Assembly: GCA_937922435.1 (NCBI GenBank)
Contig: CAKZVT010000037.1
Coordinates: 19,362 to 83,361, forward strand
Direction: 5' to 3'
DNA: 64,000 nt
Source: an uncultured Prevotella sp.
Lineage (GTDB): Bacteria > Bacteroidota > Bacteroidia > Bacteroidales > Bacteroidaceae
Below are positions 43,950-52,730 of this stretch, piece after piece. The notes below the pieces were generated by a model. It saw nothing but the letters and a program-made list of their open reading frames with translations. It had not been told where the DNA came from and searched no databases. Both the position numbers and the translations under genes were made by a program. Within the stretch, counting starts at the first letter, position 1; each line of letters opens with the position of its first letter.

Positions 43950-43987
43950 AAGCCCTTGTTCCGGCATATATCGGAGCAAGGGCTTTT
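43950..43987 (+). terminator. Intrinsic terminator of pckA
   Basis: AAGCCCTTG/CAAGGGCTT stem with an inner CCG pairing, then a run of T. Confidence 0.85.
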
Positions 43988-44123
43988 TCGTGGCCTGCCG
44001 GGTGGTGTGGGCCGAACATAAAAAAGCTTTTAAAAAATCCTTTTATGTATATAAAAAAGTCCAATTTCTTGGCATTTTAGATAATAAAGGCCGTAAAAGG
44101 CGTTTTATTTGAGGAAATCTGAT

Positions 44124-44131
44124 TAAATTTG
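44124..44131 (+). promoter_or_regulatory. -7 element of the DUF6242 gene
   Basis: TAAATTTG followed by the ATG at 44147; no clear -33 box at the usual spacing. Confidence 0.45.
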
Positions 44132-44146
44132 CAGCTAAAATCAAAA

Positions 44147-45595
44147 ATGAGAGAAAGAATGAAACGGATTATCCGGCCTTTCGTCATATTGTTTTCCGCG
44201 ATGCTCCTTACGGTTTCATGCTTGAGCGGTGACGATTATAACGATATAATTTATTATGGTGACACTGCAATAACATCGTTCTCGCTCGGGACGTTGAAGC
44301 GCACGATGTGGACGGAAGCGTCTGACGGTTCGGACAGTTCTTATGTTGCGCAGCTGGATTGCAGTTCATACGCATTCTATATAGACCAGTTCAAGAAGGA
44401 AATATACAATCCCGACTCGTTGCCGGTAGGCACGGATGCGGCTCATGTGCTGTGCAATGTCAGCAGCAAGAACTCGAGCGTGGTGGTAATCGCGTACAAG
44501 GATGTCGAGGACAAGGACTCTTTGGTTGTTTACAGCAGTTCCGACTCGATAGACTTTACCGAGCCGCGCGACTTCCGCGTGTACGCCAACGACGGAACGG
44601 CGTACCGCTCGTACACGGTGAAAGTGAACGTGCATAAGGAACATCCCGATTCAATCAATTGGCAAGACATGGGCGAATTCCTGGCGTTTAAGTCGATGTC
44701 GGGCATGAAGGCCGTCGCCCTCGGTGGAAAAATCTTCGTGTTTGGCGCTACATCCGCCGGCACAGCGGTATATTCTGCGTCTGCCGGAGGCAGCCTTGCA
44801 TGGGCCGAACTGGATACAGACATTGCCCTTGACGGCGGCGCATATAAGAACGTTGTGGTAAAAGACGACGCCATGTATACGCTTTCGGACGGCGGCGTGT
44901 TGCGTTCAGATGACGGCAAAGCCTGGGACGAGGTCGGCGGAACGGGTCTGAAACAGCTGCTCGCCGCAGGCAAGGACAAGCTCTATGCCTTGGATGGCAA
45001 CGGCGGAATAGTTGTTTCTGAAGACGACGGCGCTACATGGGATGAAGACAACATTGTGGATGATGCCGGAATGTTGCCTACCGAGAATGTAAGTTACGGT
45101 TGTTTGCCCGTCGCTACTGATAAAAACGCCGAGCGTGTGGTAATCGTAGGCAACCGCGATATAAACAACAGCGCGTTTGCTGAAGACTCCGTGGCTATGG
45201 TGTGGAGCAAAATCGAAGAATACTCCGACGGCTCGAGGACGCATTCGTGGGTGTTCAACAGCGAGGACAACGGCTACCGCCTGCCACGGTTGGCAGACTT
45301 GAGCGTGGCTGTTTACGGCGACGCGCTTGTGGCGCTGGGCGGCCGCGGTCTCGGAACAAGTACCGCCGAAGCGTTTTCGGGTTTCTATGTCAGTGAGGAC
45401 AGTGGCATCACGTGGCATGCCGACGGCACACTTTATTTGCCTGAAGGTTTCACCAATGCCGACAAGGACGTGTTCGCGATGGTGTCGGACGACGACAACT
45501 ATTTGTGGATAATATGCGGAGGTACGGGTAAAGTCTGGCGCGGCAGGCTCAACAGGCTTGGATGGGAAGACGCGCAGACCTCGTTCACCGAATGA
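44147..45595 (+). CDS. DUF6242-like lipoprotein with beta-propeller-like repeats
   Basis: A 482-residue protein. The signal ends in the lipobox TVSC (MLLTVSCLSGDDY), so it is a lipoprotein. The N-terminal part to about residue 170 is the Bacteroidetes-specific domain (TAITSFSLGTLKRT ... FRVYANDGTAYRSYTVKVNVH); after it come repeated units with GK-FVFG, LSDGGVLRSDDGKAWDE and VSEDDGATWDE, resembling BNR/Kelch-type propeller blades. The function is unknown. It is first in a run that continues through DUF6089, uppS and bamA with short gaps. The start at 44147 follows the -7 element. Confidence 0.78.
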   Translation: MRERMKRIIRPFVILFSAMLLTVSCLSGDDYNDIIYYGDTAITSFSLGTLKRTMWTEASDGSDSSYVAQLDCSSYAFYIDQFKKEIYNPDSLPVGTDAAHVLCNVSSKNSSVVVIAYKDVEDKDSLVVYSSSDSIDFTEPRDFRVYANDGTAYRSYTVKVNVHKEHPDSINWQDMGEFLAFKSMSGMKAVALGGKIFVFGATSAGTAVYSASAGGSLAWAELDTDIALDGGAYKNVVVKDDAMYTLSDGGVLRSDDGKAWDEVGGTGLKQLLAAGKDKLYALDGNGGIVVSEDDGATWDEDNIVDDAGMLPTENVSYGCLPVATDKNAERVVIVGNRDINNSAFAEDSVAMVWSKIEEYSDGSRTHSWVFNSEDNGYRLPRLADLSVAVYGDALVALGGRGLGTSTAEAFSGFYVSEDSGITWHADGTLYLPEGFTNADKDVFAMVSDDDNYLWIICGGTGKVWRGRLNRLGWEDAQTSFTE

Positions 45596-45610
45596 CGTTG
45601 TTATCGTTTA

Positions 45611-46297
45611 ATGCAGATGAAGACAGTCCTGCTCATAGCCTTTTCCTTGTTCGTACCGTTTGCCGCCAGTGCACAAGACGAGTACGAGTACAGGATGGAA
45701 ATAGGCGCAGGAGTCGGACTGGTGAGCTATCAAGGCGACTTCAACGGCAGCATTGTGAAAAACATGCAGCCGTCGGCTTCGTTGATAGTGAGGCGCGTGT
45801 TCAACCCGTACATGGGGTTGAAGCTCGACCTCTCATACGGTAAGTTGAAGGGAAGCTCGGCCGACGTGAAGACCTGGTATCCCGAATTGCACGACAATCC
45901 GGTGGATTTCAGCAACACGATGGTCGACCTCGGGCTTACTTTTGAGTATAATTTTTGGCCGTATGGAACGGGACGCGAGTACAGGGGGGCAAAGAGGCTT
46001 ACTCCTTTTGTCTTCATGGGTATTGGCGCGACGTATGCCGATGCCGGGAACGAAAGCGTGTTTACCGCCAACGTCCCGGTTGGAGTCGGCGTGAAATACA
46101 AGCTCGGCAAGAGGCTTAACCTCGGCTTGGAGTGGGCGATGCACTTTTCGCTTAGCGACAAGTTGGACGGAGTTGAAGACCCTTACGGTATCGAAAGTAC
46201 AGGCTTGTTCAAGAATACAGACTGTTATTCTATGCTGAAACTCACGCTGACTTACAGCTTCATGCCAAAATGTAAAATATGCAACAAGGATGACTGA
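45611..46297 (+). CDS. DUF6089 family outer-membrane beta-barrel-like protein
   Basis: A 228-residue protein with a signal peptide (ends FAASAQ) and alternating beta strands ending in an aromatic residue: YRMEIGAGVGLVSYQGDF, YMGLKLDLSYGK, FVFMGIGATYAD and KLTLTYSF. This is the layout of small outer-membrane barrels and of the Bacteroidetes DUF6089 family found next to uppS and bamA. Its end overlaps the uppS start by 8 bp. The role is unknown; the position suggests outer-membrane biogenesis. Confidence 0.82.
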   Translation: MQMKTVLLIAFSLFVPFAASAQDEYEYRMEIGAGVGLVSYQGDFNGSIVKNMQPSASLIVRRVFNPYMGLKLDLSYGKLKGSSADVKTWYPELHDNPVDFSNTMVDLGLTFEYNFWPYGTGREYRGAKRLTPFVFMGIGATYADAGNESVFTANVPVGVGVKYKLGKRLNLGLEWAMHFSLSDKLDGVEDPYGIESTGLFKNTDCYSMLKLTLTYSFMPKCKICNKDD

Positions 46298-47030
46298 AAC
46301 GAAAATAGACATGGAACGCATACCGCGCCACATAGCCATCATCATGGACGGAAACGGCCGTTGGGCAATGGAGCGCGGCAAGGAGCGCAGCTACGGTCAT
46401 CAGGCCGGTGTCGAAGCGGTGCGCAGGATAACGTCCGAATGTACGAGGCTGGGTGTTGAATACCTTACCTTATATACATTCTCGACGGAGAACTGGAGCC
46501 GTCCGGCCGACGAGGTCGCCGCCCTTATGGGGCTTGTCCTTACGTCGCTTGAGGATGAAATCTTCATGAAGAACAACGTGCGTTTCCGCGTCATCGGCGA
46601 TATAGGCAGGCTTCCTGCCGAAGTCCAGGCCAAGTTGCATGAGACCATGGAGCACACGAAGGGCAACACGGCCATGACAATGGTCGTGGCTTTAAGCTAT
46701 TCGTCGAAGTGGGAAATCACCGACGCGGTGAAACGCATAGCCGAGGAAGTGGCTTCAGGCAAGTTGGGCGTGGACGAAATAGGCGAAGAAACGGTGGCCG
46801 CCCATCTGCAGACCAACTTCATGCCCGACCCCGACCTGCTCATCCGCACAGGCGGAGAAGTGCGCATTTCCAATTATTTGCTTTGGCAAATCGCGTATTC
46901 CGAACTTTATTTTTGTGACACATATTGGCCTGACTTTGACGAGGCGTGCCTGCACAAGGCTATTGCAAGCTATCAGGGCAGGCAAAGGCGCTTCGGCAAG
47001 ACGGAAGCACAAGTGGAAAACAATGGCTAA
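46290..47030 (+). CDS. uppS: Undecaprenyl diphosphate synthase (isoprenyl transferase)
   Basis: A 246-residue cis-prenyltransferase that makes the C55 lipid carrier for peptidoglycan and glycan precursors. The signature HIAIIMDGNGRWAMERG has the catalytic Asp; the later LYTFSTENWSRP, and DLLIRTGGEVRISNYLLWQIAYSELYF are family hallmarks. The start at 46290 overlaps DUF6089, and the end overlaps the longer bamA reading by 8 bp, so this is a tightly packed operon. Its substrate comes from the MEP pathway, of which ispG and ispD are in the window. Confidence 0.97.
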   Translation: MTETKIDMERIPRHIAIIMDGNGRWAMERGKERSYGHQAGVEAVRRITSECTRLGVEYLTLYTFSTENWSRPADEVAALMGLVLTSLEDEIFMKNNVRFRVIGDIGRLPAEVQAKLHETMEHTKGNTAMTMVVALSYSSKWEITDAVKRIAEEVASGKLGVDEIGEETVAAHLQTNFMPDPDLLIRTGGEVRISNYLLWQIAYSELYFCDTYWPDFDEACLHKAIASYQGRQRRFGKTEAQVENNG

Positions 47031-49695
47031 TTCAAGACAACAGACAGACAAGATGAATAAAACCAAGGGATTTATCATGCTGCTCGTCATGCTGTTATTC
47101 TGTAACAGCTTGGCGGCGCAGGAAAAAATAGTCAATCCTGACATATCATACGCCGGAATACCCCGTTCGGGAGTAATCGGCGGCATTGCCGTTTCCGGAG
47201 TGGAAGGATATGAGGACTACATGCTTACAGGTATTTCAGGATTGTCAATAGGGCAGAAAATCCAGGTGCCCGGTTCTGACTTGACCGATGCCGTGAAGCG
47301 TTATTGGCGGCATGGCTTGTTTTCCAAAGCGCAGGTGGCGGTTGACTCCATCGTTGGCGAAAAAATCTACCTTCACTTCTATCTGGCTTTGCGTCCGCGT
47401 GTTTCCACTATTAATTATGTGGGCGTGAAGAAGTCGGAAAAGGAAGACTTGGAAAGCAAAATCGGCCTGTTGAAGGGCAGTCAGATAACCCCTAACATGA
47501 TAGACCGCGCCAAGCTGCTGGCAAAGAACTATTTTGAGGACAAGGGTTACAAGAACGCCGACATCAACATAATGCAGCGTGAGGACGTTGCCAACAAAAA
47601 CCAGGTCATCCTTGACGTCATCATTGACAAGAAGGAGAAGATGAAGGTGCGCCAAATCATCATCGAAGGCAACAAGAACCTTAGCGACTCGAAAATCAAG
47701 GGAGGGCTTTTCAAGAAAGGAGCTTTCAAGAAAATACACGAGGCCGGTAAGCTCTCGTCGTTCCTCAAGTCGAAGAAATACACTCCTGAACGTTACGAGG
47801 AGGACAAGAAAAACCTTATCGACAAGTACAACGAGCTGGGCTACCGCGACGCGGTGATTGTGCGCGACAGCGTTTGGAACGTCGACGACAAGCACGTAAA
47901 CATATTCATAGAGGTAGACGAGGGAAAGAAATACTACATCCGCAACATCACATGGGTGGGTAATACAGTGTTCTCAAGCGACTATCTCGGCCGTCTTCTC
48001 GGCATGCAGAAAGGCGACGTGTACAACCAGAAGTACATGAACAAGCGTCTGTCGGAGGACGAGGACGCCGTAGGCAACCAGTATTGGAACAGCGGTTATC
48101 TGTTCTACAACCTGCAACCTACCGAGGTCAACATCGTCGGAGACTCCATAGACCTTGAGATGCGAATAATGGAGGGCACGCAAGCCCACATCAGCCATGT
48201 GCGCATCAGCGGCAACACGAGGCTTTACGAGAACGTCGTGCGCCGCGAGCTTAGGACGAAGCCGGGCGACCTCTTCTCAAAGGAAGCCTTGGAGCGTTCG
48301 GCGCGTGAAATCGCGTCAATGGGCCATTTCGACCCCGAACAGGTAGCTCCTGACGTGCAGCCTAACTACGAGGAGGGAACGGTTGACATCAACTGGCCGC
48401 TCGTGCAGAAGTCGAACGACCAAATCGAGTTCTCGCTCGGTTGGGGACAGACTGGCGTCATAGCGCGCATCGGCTTGAAGCTCAACAACTTCTCAATGGC
48501 CAACTTGTTCAACAAGAACAAGGAACACCGCGGCATACTGCCGGTAGGTGATGGCGAGGTGTTGTCCATCGGAGCGCAGACCAACGGTACATACTACCAG
48601 TCGTACAACGCGTCTTACTCAACCAACTGGTTCGGCGGCAAGCGTCCTATCCAGTTCACCGTCGGCGCATACTTCTCCAAACAGACCGACGTGTCAAGCA
48701 ATTACTACAACTACGGGTACATGAACAATTATTATAACTACCTCTACGGCTATGGAAACAGCTGGAGCAACAGTTATGAGAACTTCTATGACCCCGACAA
48801 ATACGTGCAGCTGTTCGGTGTTTCTGTTGGCTGGGGCAAGCGTCTGCGTTGGCCTGACGACTACTTCCAGTTGTCCGTCGAGCTGGCTTACCAGCGTTAC
48901 ATGCTGAAGAACTGGCAGTACTTCATCGTGCGCAACGGTAACTGCAACAACCTCAACCTTGGCATTACGCTTTCGCGTGTGTCTACAGACAACCAGCTGT
49001 TCCCGCGTCGCGGTTCTGAGTTCATGACATCGTTGACAATCACTCCGCCTTGGTCGCTTTGGGACGGTAAGGATTACAAGGCTCTTTCGGCCGTGTACGA
49101 TTCAGAGGCCGCCAACGGCCAGTATAACTCCGAGCGTGCCACGGCTGCGCAGAAAGAGAAGTACAGCTGGGTGGAGTATTACAAGTGGAAGTTCCGCTCA
49201 AAGACATATACCGCTCTTTCCAACGGCGCAAAGTGCTTCGTGCTGATGACGCGTGTTGAGTTTGGTATTCTCGGTGCATACAACAAGTACAAGAAGTCTC
49301 CGTTCGAGACATACTACATGGGTGGCGACGGCATGAGCGGTTACTCAACAGGCTATGCCGAGGAAACCATCGGCCTGCGCGGTTACGACAACGGTAGCCT
49401 CACTCCTTACGGTTACGAGGGCTACGCTTACGACCGCTTTACACTTGAGTTGCGCTATCCGTTCCTGCTCGGCAACACCACCATCTACGGTCTTGGCTTC
49501 CTCGAGGCTGGTAATGCTTGGAACGACCCCAAGAAGTTCAACCCGTTCGACATGAAGCGTTCGGCCGGTGTGGGCGTGCGCATCTTCCTCCCGATGGTCG
49601 GCCTTATGGGTATCGACTGGGCATACGGTTTCGACACTGTGTTCGGTCAGAAGGGCGGCAGCCAGTTCCACTTCATCCTCGGACAAGAATTCTAA
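47023..49695 (+). CDS. bamA: Outer membrane protein assembly factor BamA
   Basis: An 890-residue Omp85 protein. After a signal peptide (MNKTKGFIMLLVML ... LAAQ) there are POTRA domains (about residues 45-440, e.g. LRPRVSTINYVGVKK, VRQIIIEGNKNLSDSKIK, YYIRNITWVGNTVF, HISHVRISGNTRL) and a C-terminal 16-strand barrel with the conserved VGVRIFLPMVGLMGIDWAYGF near the end. It inserts barrels into the outer membrane. The start at 47023 overlaps uppS by 8 bp; ATG 47053 would give a more usual signal peptide. Three ompH genes follow. Confidence 0.95.
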   Translation: MANSRQQTDKMNKTKGFIMLLVMLLFCNSLAAQEKIVNPDISYAGIPRSGVIGGIAVSGVEGYEDYMLTGISGLSIGQKIQVPGSDLTDAVKRYWRHGLFSKAQVAVDSIVGEKIYLHFYLALRPRVSTINYVGVKKSEKEDLESKIGLLKGSQITPNMIDRAKLLAKNYFEDKGYKNADINIMQREDVANKNQVILDVIIDKKEKMKVRQIIIEGNKNLSDSKIKGGLFKKGAFKKIHEAGKLSSFLKSKKYTPERYEEDKKNLIDKYNELGYRDAVIVRDSVWNVDDKHVNIFIEVDEGKKYYIRNITWVGNTVFSSDYLGRLLGMQKGDVYNQKYMNKRLSEDEDAVGNQYWNSGYLFYNLQPTEVNIVGDSIDLEMRIMEGTQAHISHVRISGNTRLYENVVRRELRTKPGDLFSKEALERSAREIASMGHFDPEQVAPDVQPNYEEGTVDINWPLVQKSNDQIEFSLGWGQTGVIARIGLKLNNFSMANLFNKNKEHRGILPVGDGEVLSIGAQTNGTYYQSYNASYSTNWFGGKRPIQFTVGAYFSKQTDVSSNYYNYGYMNNYYNYLYGYGNSWSNSYENFYDPDKYVQLFGVSVGWGKRLRWPDDYFQLSVELAYQRYMLKNWQYFIVRNGNCNNLNLGITLSRVSTDNQLFPRRGSEFMTSLTITPPWSLWDGKDYKALSAVYDSEAANGQYNSERATAAQKEKYSWVEYYKWKFRSKTYTALSNGAKCFVLMTRVEFGILGAYNKYKKSPFETYYMGGDGMSGYSTGYAEETIGLRGYDNGSLTPYGYEGYAYDRFTLELRYPFLLGNTTIYGLGFLEAGNAWNDPKKFNPFDMKRSAGVGVRIFLPMVGLMGIDWAYGFDTVFGQKGGSQFHFILGQEF

Positions 49696-49696
49696 G

Positions 49697-49736
49697 GAAT
49701 GAAGAATGAATAATGAAAAATCAAGAATGAATGATT
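49697..49736. repeat. AATGAAT-type heptamer run (family B variant) after bamA
   Basis: GAATGAAGAATGAATAATG begins two bases after the bamA stop; no mirrored arm is evident here. Confidence 0.6.
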
Positions 49737-49747
49737 AGCAGCCTGCA

Positions 49748-49786
49748 TCGGGCCCATCCGTCCCATCAGGCTCATCAGGCCCATCG
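49748..49786. repeat. 9-bp tandem repeat (family F) upstream of ompH copy 1
   Basis: Four clear units: GGGCCCATC, CGTCCCATC, AGGCTCATC, AGGCCCATC; ends 28 bp before the start codon. Confidence 0.85.
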
Positions 49787-49814
49787 AAAACAACAAGGAA
49801 AGGAGAAAACTACA

Positions 49815-50327
49815 ATGAGAAAAATCATCATGGCTGCCGTGCTGGCACTGACGGCACTGACGGCAAGCGCGCAGAAGTTCGCGCTTATCGACATGGAGTA
49901 TATACTGAAGAACATCCCGGCTTACGAGCGTGCCGACGAGCAGCTCAACCAGGTTGCGAAGAAGTGGCAGGCCGAGGTCGATGCGCTCAACACCGAGGCT
50001 TCCACAATGTATAAGAACTATCAGAACGAAGTAGTCTTCCTCTCGCAGGAGCAGAAGCAGGCACGCCAGCAGGAAATCAACGACAAGGAGAAGCAGGCGG
50101 CCGAGCTTAAGCGCAAGTACTTCGGCCCTGACGGCGAGCTGTTTAAGAAACGCACCAGCCTCATGACGCCAATCCAGGAGGAGATTTACAACGCCGTGAA
50201 AGATATCTGCGACCTGCGCGGATATTCGCTCGTGCTCGACCGTGCTTCGGACACTGGCATAATCTTCGCTTCGCCGCGCATCGACATCAGCAACGAGGTA
50301 TTGTCAAAATTAGGCTATTCAAACTAA
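49815..50327 (+). CDS. OmpH/Skp family periplasmic chaperone, copy 1
   Basis: A 170-residue protein: signal peptide (ends LTASAQ), a short beta segment KFALIDMEYILKNIP, then a long helical coiled coil (EQLNQVAKKWQAEVDALNTEA ... EINDKEKQAAELKRKYFG) and a final beta segment YSLVLDRASD. This is the Skp/OmpH jellyfish architecture for holding unfolded outer-membrane proteins. It follows bamA, its functional partner. The start at 49815 avoids translating the 9-bp repeat array. Confidence 0.92.
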   Translation: MRKIIMAAVLALTALTASAQKFALIDMEYILKNIPAYERADEQLNQVAKKWQAEVDALNTEASTMYKNYQNEVVFLSQEQKQARQQEINDKEKQAAELKRKYFGPDGELFKKRTSLMTPIQEEIYNAVKDICDLRGYSLVLDRASDTGIIFASPRIDISNEVLSKLGYSN

Positions 50328-50376
50328 AAACGGCATCTTTCGTCTGTAAAACAGCTGTGTTGTATAAGATTTTGCA

Positions 50377-50384
50377 TATATTTG
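50377..50384 (+). promoter_or_regulatory. -7 element upstream of ompH copy 2
   Basis: TATATTTG about 45 bp before the start, suggesting that copies 2 and 3 can be transcribed apart from bamA. No good -33 box. Confidence 0.4.
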
Positions 50385-50429
50385 CATCGGGAATAAAAAC
50401 AAGAAACAAAAAATAGAGATTAAACAGAA

Positions 50430-50939
50430 ATGAAAAAGTTAGTTGTAATGTTACTCATGTGCGTGCCTTTCGCAGCGTTCGCACAGACAGCACCCAAGTT
50501 CGGACACGTCAACGCACAGGCCATCATGCAGGAGCTTCCCGAGTTCATCAAGGCTCGCGGCGAGCTTGAGGCACAGTCTAAGCAGTACGAGAACGACATG
50601 CAGGCAATGCAGACTGAAATCCAGCGCAAGGGTGAGGAGTACGAGAAGAACCAAAGTACTATGAACGCTACGGCCAAGGCCGAGGCCGAGGCCGCCCTCA
50701 ACCAGCTCATGCAGAAGTACCAGCAGGCTTACCAGGACAACCAGCAGGCTTTGCAGAAGGCGCAGCAGGAGAAGATGCAGCCCATCATGGACAAGGTCAT
50801 CACTGCCATCAGGAACGTGGGCAAGAACGGCGGATATGTATATATCATGGACGTTTCAGGCGGCATTCCCTACATCAGCGACACTTTGAGCAAGGACGTT
50901 ACGGCTGACGTTAAAGCCGAGATGAACAAGTTGAAATAA
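50430..50939 (+). CDS. OmpH/Skp family periplasmic chaperone, copy 2
   Basis: A 169-residue paralogue: signal peptide (FAAFAQ), KFGHVNAQAIMQELPEF, a Gln/Glu-rich coiled coil (EAQSKQYENDMQAMQTEIQ ... LMQKYQQAYQDNQQAL) and the end YVYIMDVSGGIPYISDTLSKDVT, which is typical for the family. Lower GC and more regular codon use than neighbours suggests high expression, by eye. Confidence 0.92.
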   Translation: MKKLVVMLLMCVPFAAFAQTAPKFGHVNAQAIMQELPEFIKARGELEAQSKQYENDMQAMQTEIQRKGEEYEKNQSTMNATAKAEAEAALNQLMQKYQQAYQDNQQALQKAQQEKMQPIMDKVITAIRNVGKNGGYVYIMDVSGGIPYISDTLSKDVTADVKAEMNKLK

Positions 50940-50955
50940 TATTTCTTTCAGCATA

Positions 50956-51018
50956 CAGGCGACGGGCAGACGAGCGGCAAGGGCATTCGCCTTGTCTGCC
51001 CGTCTGCCCGTCGCCTGC
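50956..51018. repeat. Heptamer inverted repeat of the GTCTGCC type (family G)
   Basis: Arms 50956-50983 and 50990-51018 (GGCGACGGGCAGACG and mirror) form a strong GC-rich hairpin between ompH copies 2 and 3. Confidence 0.75.
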
Positions 51019-51066
51019 TTGCTTGCAGCCATAAACCGGCCGTATGGCCATAAAACCGAAACCTTT

Positions 51067-51573
51067 ATGCGGAAGACCTTTTTCTTATTCTTGCTTGCGT
51101 TGCTGCCTTTGGCAGTGTCGGCGCAGGCCAAGTTCGGCTATTTAAGCTATTCGGAGGCCATAAAGGCCATGCCTGATTATGCCGTGATGCAGAAGAACCT
51201 GGCTTCGCTCAAGTCTCAATATGAGGCCGAGACCCAGCGTACTGAGGAGGAGTTCAACGAGAAGTACCAGCTCTTTCTTGAAGGGATGAAGGAGCTTGCC
51301 CAACCCATATTGCAGAAGCGGCAGGCCGAGTTGCAGGAACTGCTCGCCAAGGGCGTGTCGTTCAAGGCCGAGGCCGCACGCCTGCTCAAGCAGGCCGAGG
51401 CCGACATGTACGCGCCGCTAAAGTCAAAGCTCGCCGCCTTGCTGCAACGCATCGGCACGGAGCGCGGCTACGCTTTCATCCTGAATACCGACGGCGACGC
51501 CCTGCCGTTTGTCAATCCGGCCTACGGCGATGACATCACAGCGGAAGTAATTAGTTTAATTCATAATTCATAA
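51067..51573 (+). CDS. OmpH/Skp family periplasmic chaperone, copy 3
   Basis: A 168-residue paralogue: signal peptide (LAVSAQ), KFGYLSYSEAIKAMPDY, a coiled coil (LASLKSQYEAETQRTEEEFNEKYQ in sequence order) and the end YAFILNTDGDALPFVNPAYGDDITAEVISL. The last four codons and the stop (IHNS, then TAA) lie in an AATTCAT-type heptamer repeat, so the original C-terminus may have been slightly changed. Three tandem copies of this chaperone are notable. Confidence 0.9.
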   Translation: MRKTFFLFLLALLPLAVSAQAKFGYLSYSEAIKAMPDYAVMQKNLASLKSQYEAETQRTEEEFNEKYQLFLEGMKELAQPILQKRQAELQELLAKGVSFKAEAARLLKQAEADMYAPLKSKLAALLQRIGTERGYAFILNTDGDALPFVNPAYGDDITAEVISLIHNS

Positions 51574-51692
51574 TTGGGCAGACGCCACGTGAGTTAAGAA
51601 TTAAGAGTTAAGAATTGGCCGCACGGCAATTATGAATTATGCATTATGAATTATGCATTGTGAATTATGCATTATGAATTGTGAATTAACTC
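51557..51692. repeat. Heptamer repeat block (family B variants) spanning ompH3 end and murI start
   Basis: AATTCAT units (51557-51575), TTAAGAA/TTAAGAG units (51592-51617) and TTATGAA/TTATGCA/TTGTGAA units (51629-51686). The block contains the stop of ompH copy 3 and the start codon of murI. Confidence 0.9.
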
Positions 51693-52510
51693 CCGGTCCT
51701 ATCGGAGTGTTCGACTCCGGCTACGGCGGACTTACCATCCTGCACCAGATGCGCAGCGTGCTGCCGCAGTACGACTACCTGTACCTCGGCGACAACGCCC
51801 GTGCGCCTTACGGGCCGCGCTCGTTCGACGTGGTGTACCAGTTCACGCGCGAAGCCGTCGTAAAGCTCTTCTCCATGGGCTGCCGCCTCGTCATCCTGGC
51901 CTGCAACACGGCGTCGGCCAAGGCTCTGCGCACCATCCAGCAGAATGACCTGCCGCGCCTCGACCCCTCGCGCCGCGTGCTCGGCGTAATCCGCCCCACG
52001 GCCGAGTGCATAGGCGGCATCACGCAGACGCGCCACGTAGGCGTGCTCGCCACCGAGGGCACTATAAAGAGCGAGAGCTACGTGCTCGAAATCAACAAGC
52101 TCTGGCCCGACATTCAGGTTACAGGCGTGGCCTGCCCCCTGTGGGTGCCGCTCATCGAGAACAACGAGTACGACACGCCCGGCGCCGACTACTTCGTAAA
52201 GAAGCGCATCGACACCCTCATGATGCGCGACCCTGCCATAGATTCCGTCATACTCGGCTGCACGCACTATCCCCTGCTGCTCGACAAAATACTGAAGTAC
52301 ACGCCGCGCGGCGTGCGCATCATTCCGCAGGGCGAGTACGTGGCATCCAGCCTCAAGGCTTACCTCGCGCGCCATCCCGACATCGACGCCGTGTGCGCCA
52401 AGCACGCCTCCTGCCGTTATCTTACCACGGAGAACAGCGACAAGTTCCGCGAGTCGGCGCGCCTCTTCCTCCACGAGGATGTCAGCGTGGAGACAATCAC
52501 CTTGGGCTAA
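51674..52510 (+). CDS. murI: Glutamate racemase
   Basis: A 278-residue enzyme that makes D-glutamate for peptidoglycan. Motifs: IGVFDSGYGGLT, YLGDNARAPYG, first catalytic Cys in ILACNTASAKAL, and second Cys in ILGCTHYPLL. The only start codons upstream of the conserved IGVFDSG (ATG 51674; ATG 51653 further out) lie in a heptamer repeat, so the repeat provides the initiation site and the first residues MNCELT. A terminator follows. Confidence 0.95.
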   Translation: MNCELTPGPIGVFDSGYGGLTILHQMRSVLPQYDYLYLGDNARAPYGPRSFDVVYQFTREAVVKLFSMGCRLVILACNTASAKALRTIQQNDLPRLDPSRRVLGVIRPTAECIGGITQTRHVGVLATEGTIKSESYVLEINKLWPDIQVTGVACPLWVPLIENNEYDTPGADYFVKKRIDTLMMRDPAIDSVILGCTHYPLLLDKILKYTPRGVRIIPQGEYVASSLKAYLARHPDIDAVCAKHASCRYLTTENSDKFRESARLFLHEDVSVETITLG

Positions 52511-52539
52511 GCCGTACATTTACCACCGATTTTTTCGTC

Positions 52540-52577
52540 AAACCGTTCTGTTTTGTTATCAGAACGGTTTGTTTTTA
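52540..52577 (+). terminator. Intrinsic terminator of murI
   Basis: AAACCGTTCTG/CAGAACGGTTT stem with a 9-base loop, followed by GTTTTTA. Confidence 0.88.
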
Positions 52578-52618
52578 TGTTAAAATGAAGATGTTTTGTG
52601 CATTTTTATTGAAAATAG

Positions 52619-52649
52619 TTTTACGTATAGTGAAAAAACATTATATTTG
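52619..52649 (+). promoter_or_regulatory. Candidate promoter of the mosaic secreted protein
   Basis: TTTT (52619-52622, one mismatch), a 19-bp spacer and TATATTTG (52642-52649), giving a leader of about 75 nt. Confidence 0.55.
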
Positions 52650-52665
52650 CCTTCGCTGTGGAGCA

Positions 52666-52695
52666 ATTGCGTCCGCCCTTTGTCTGCGGCGCAAT
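52666..52695 (+). promoter_or_regulatory. Leader hairpin
   Basis: ATTGCG/CGCAAT and CCGC/GCGG stems separated by one unpaired base, in the 5' leader of the next gene, with no T run. It could stabilise the mRNA or be a binding site; no known riboswitch is recognised. Confidence 0.4.
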
Positions 52696-52730
52696 CTAAC
52701 ATCATGTATAACACTTAAAACGTAAAGAGT

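Noticed and set aside
46915..47022. Longer start for BamA inside uppS
   Set aside because: It would overlap uppS by more than 100 bp and precede the signal peptide by 36 extra residues.
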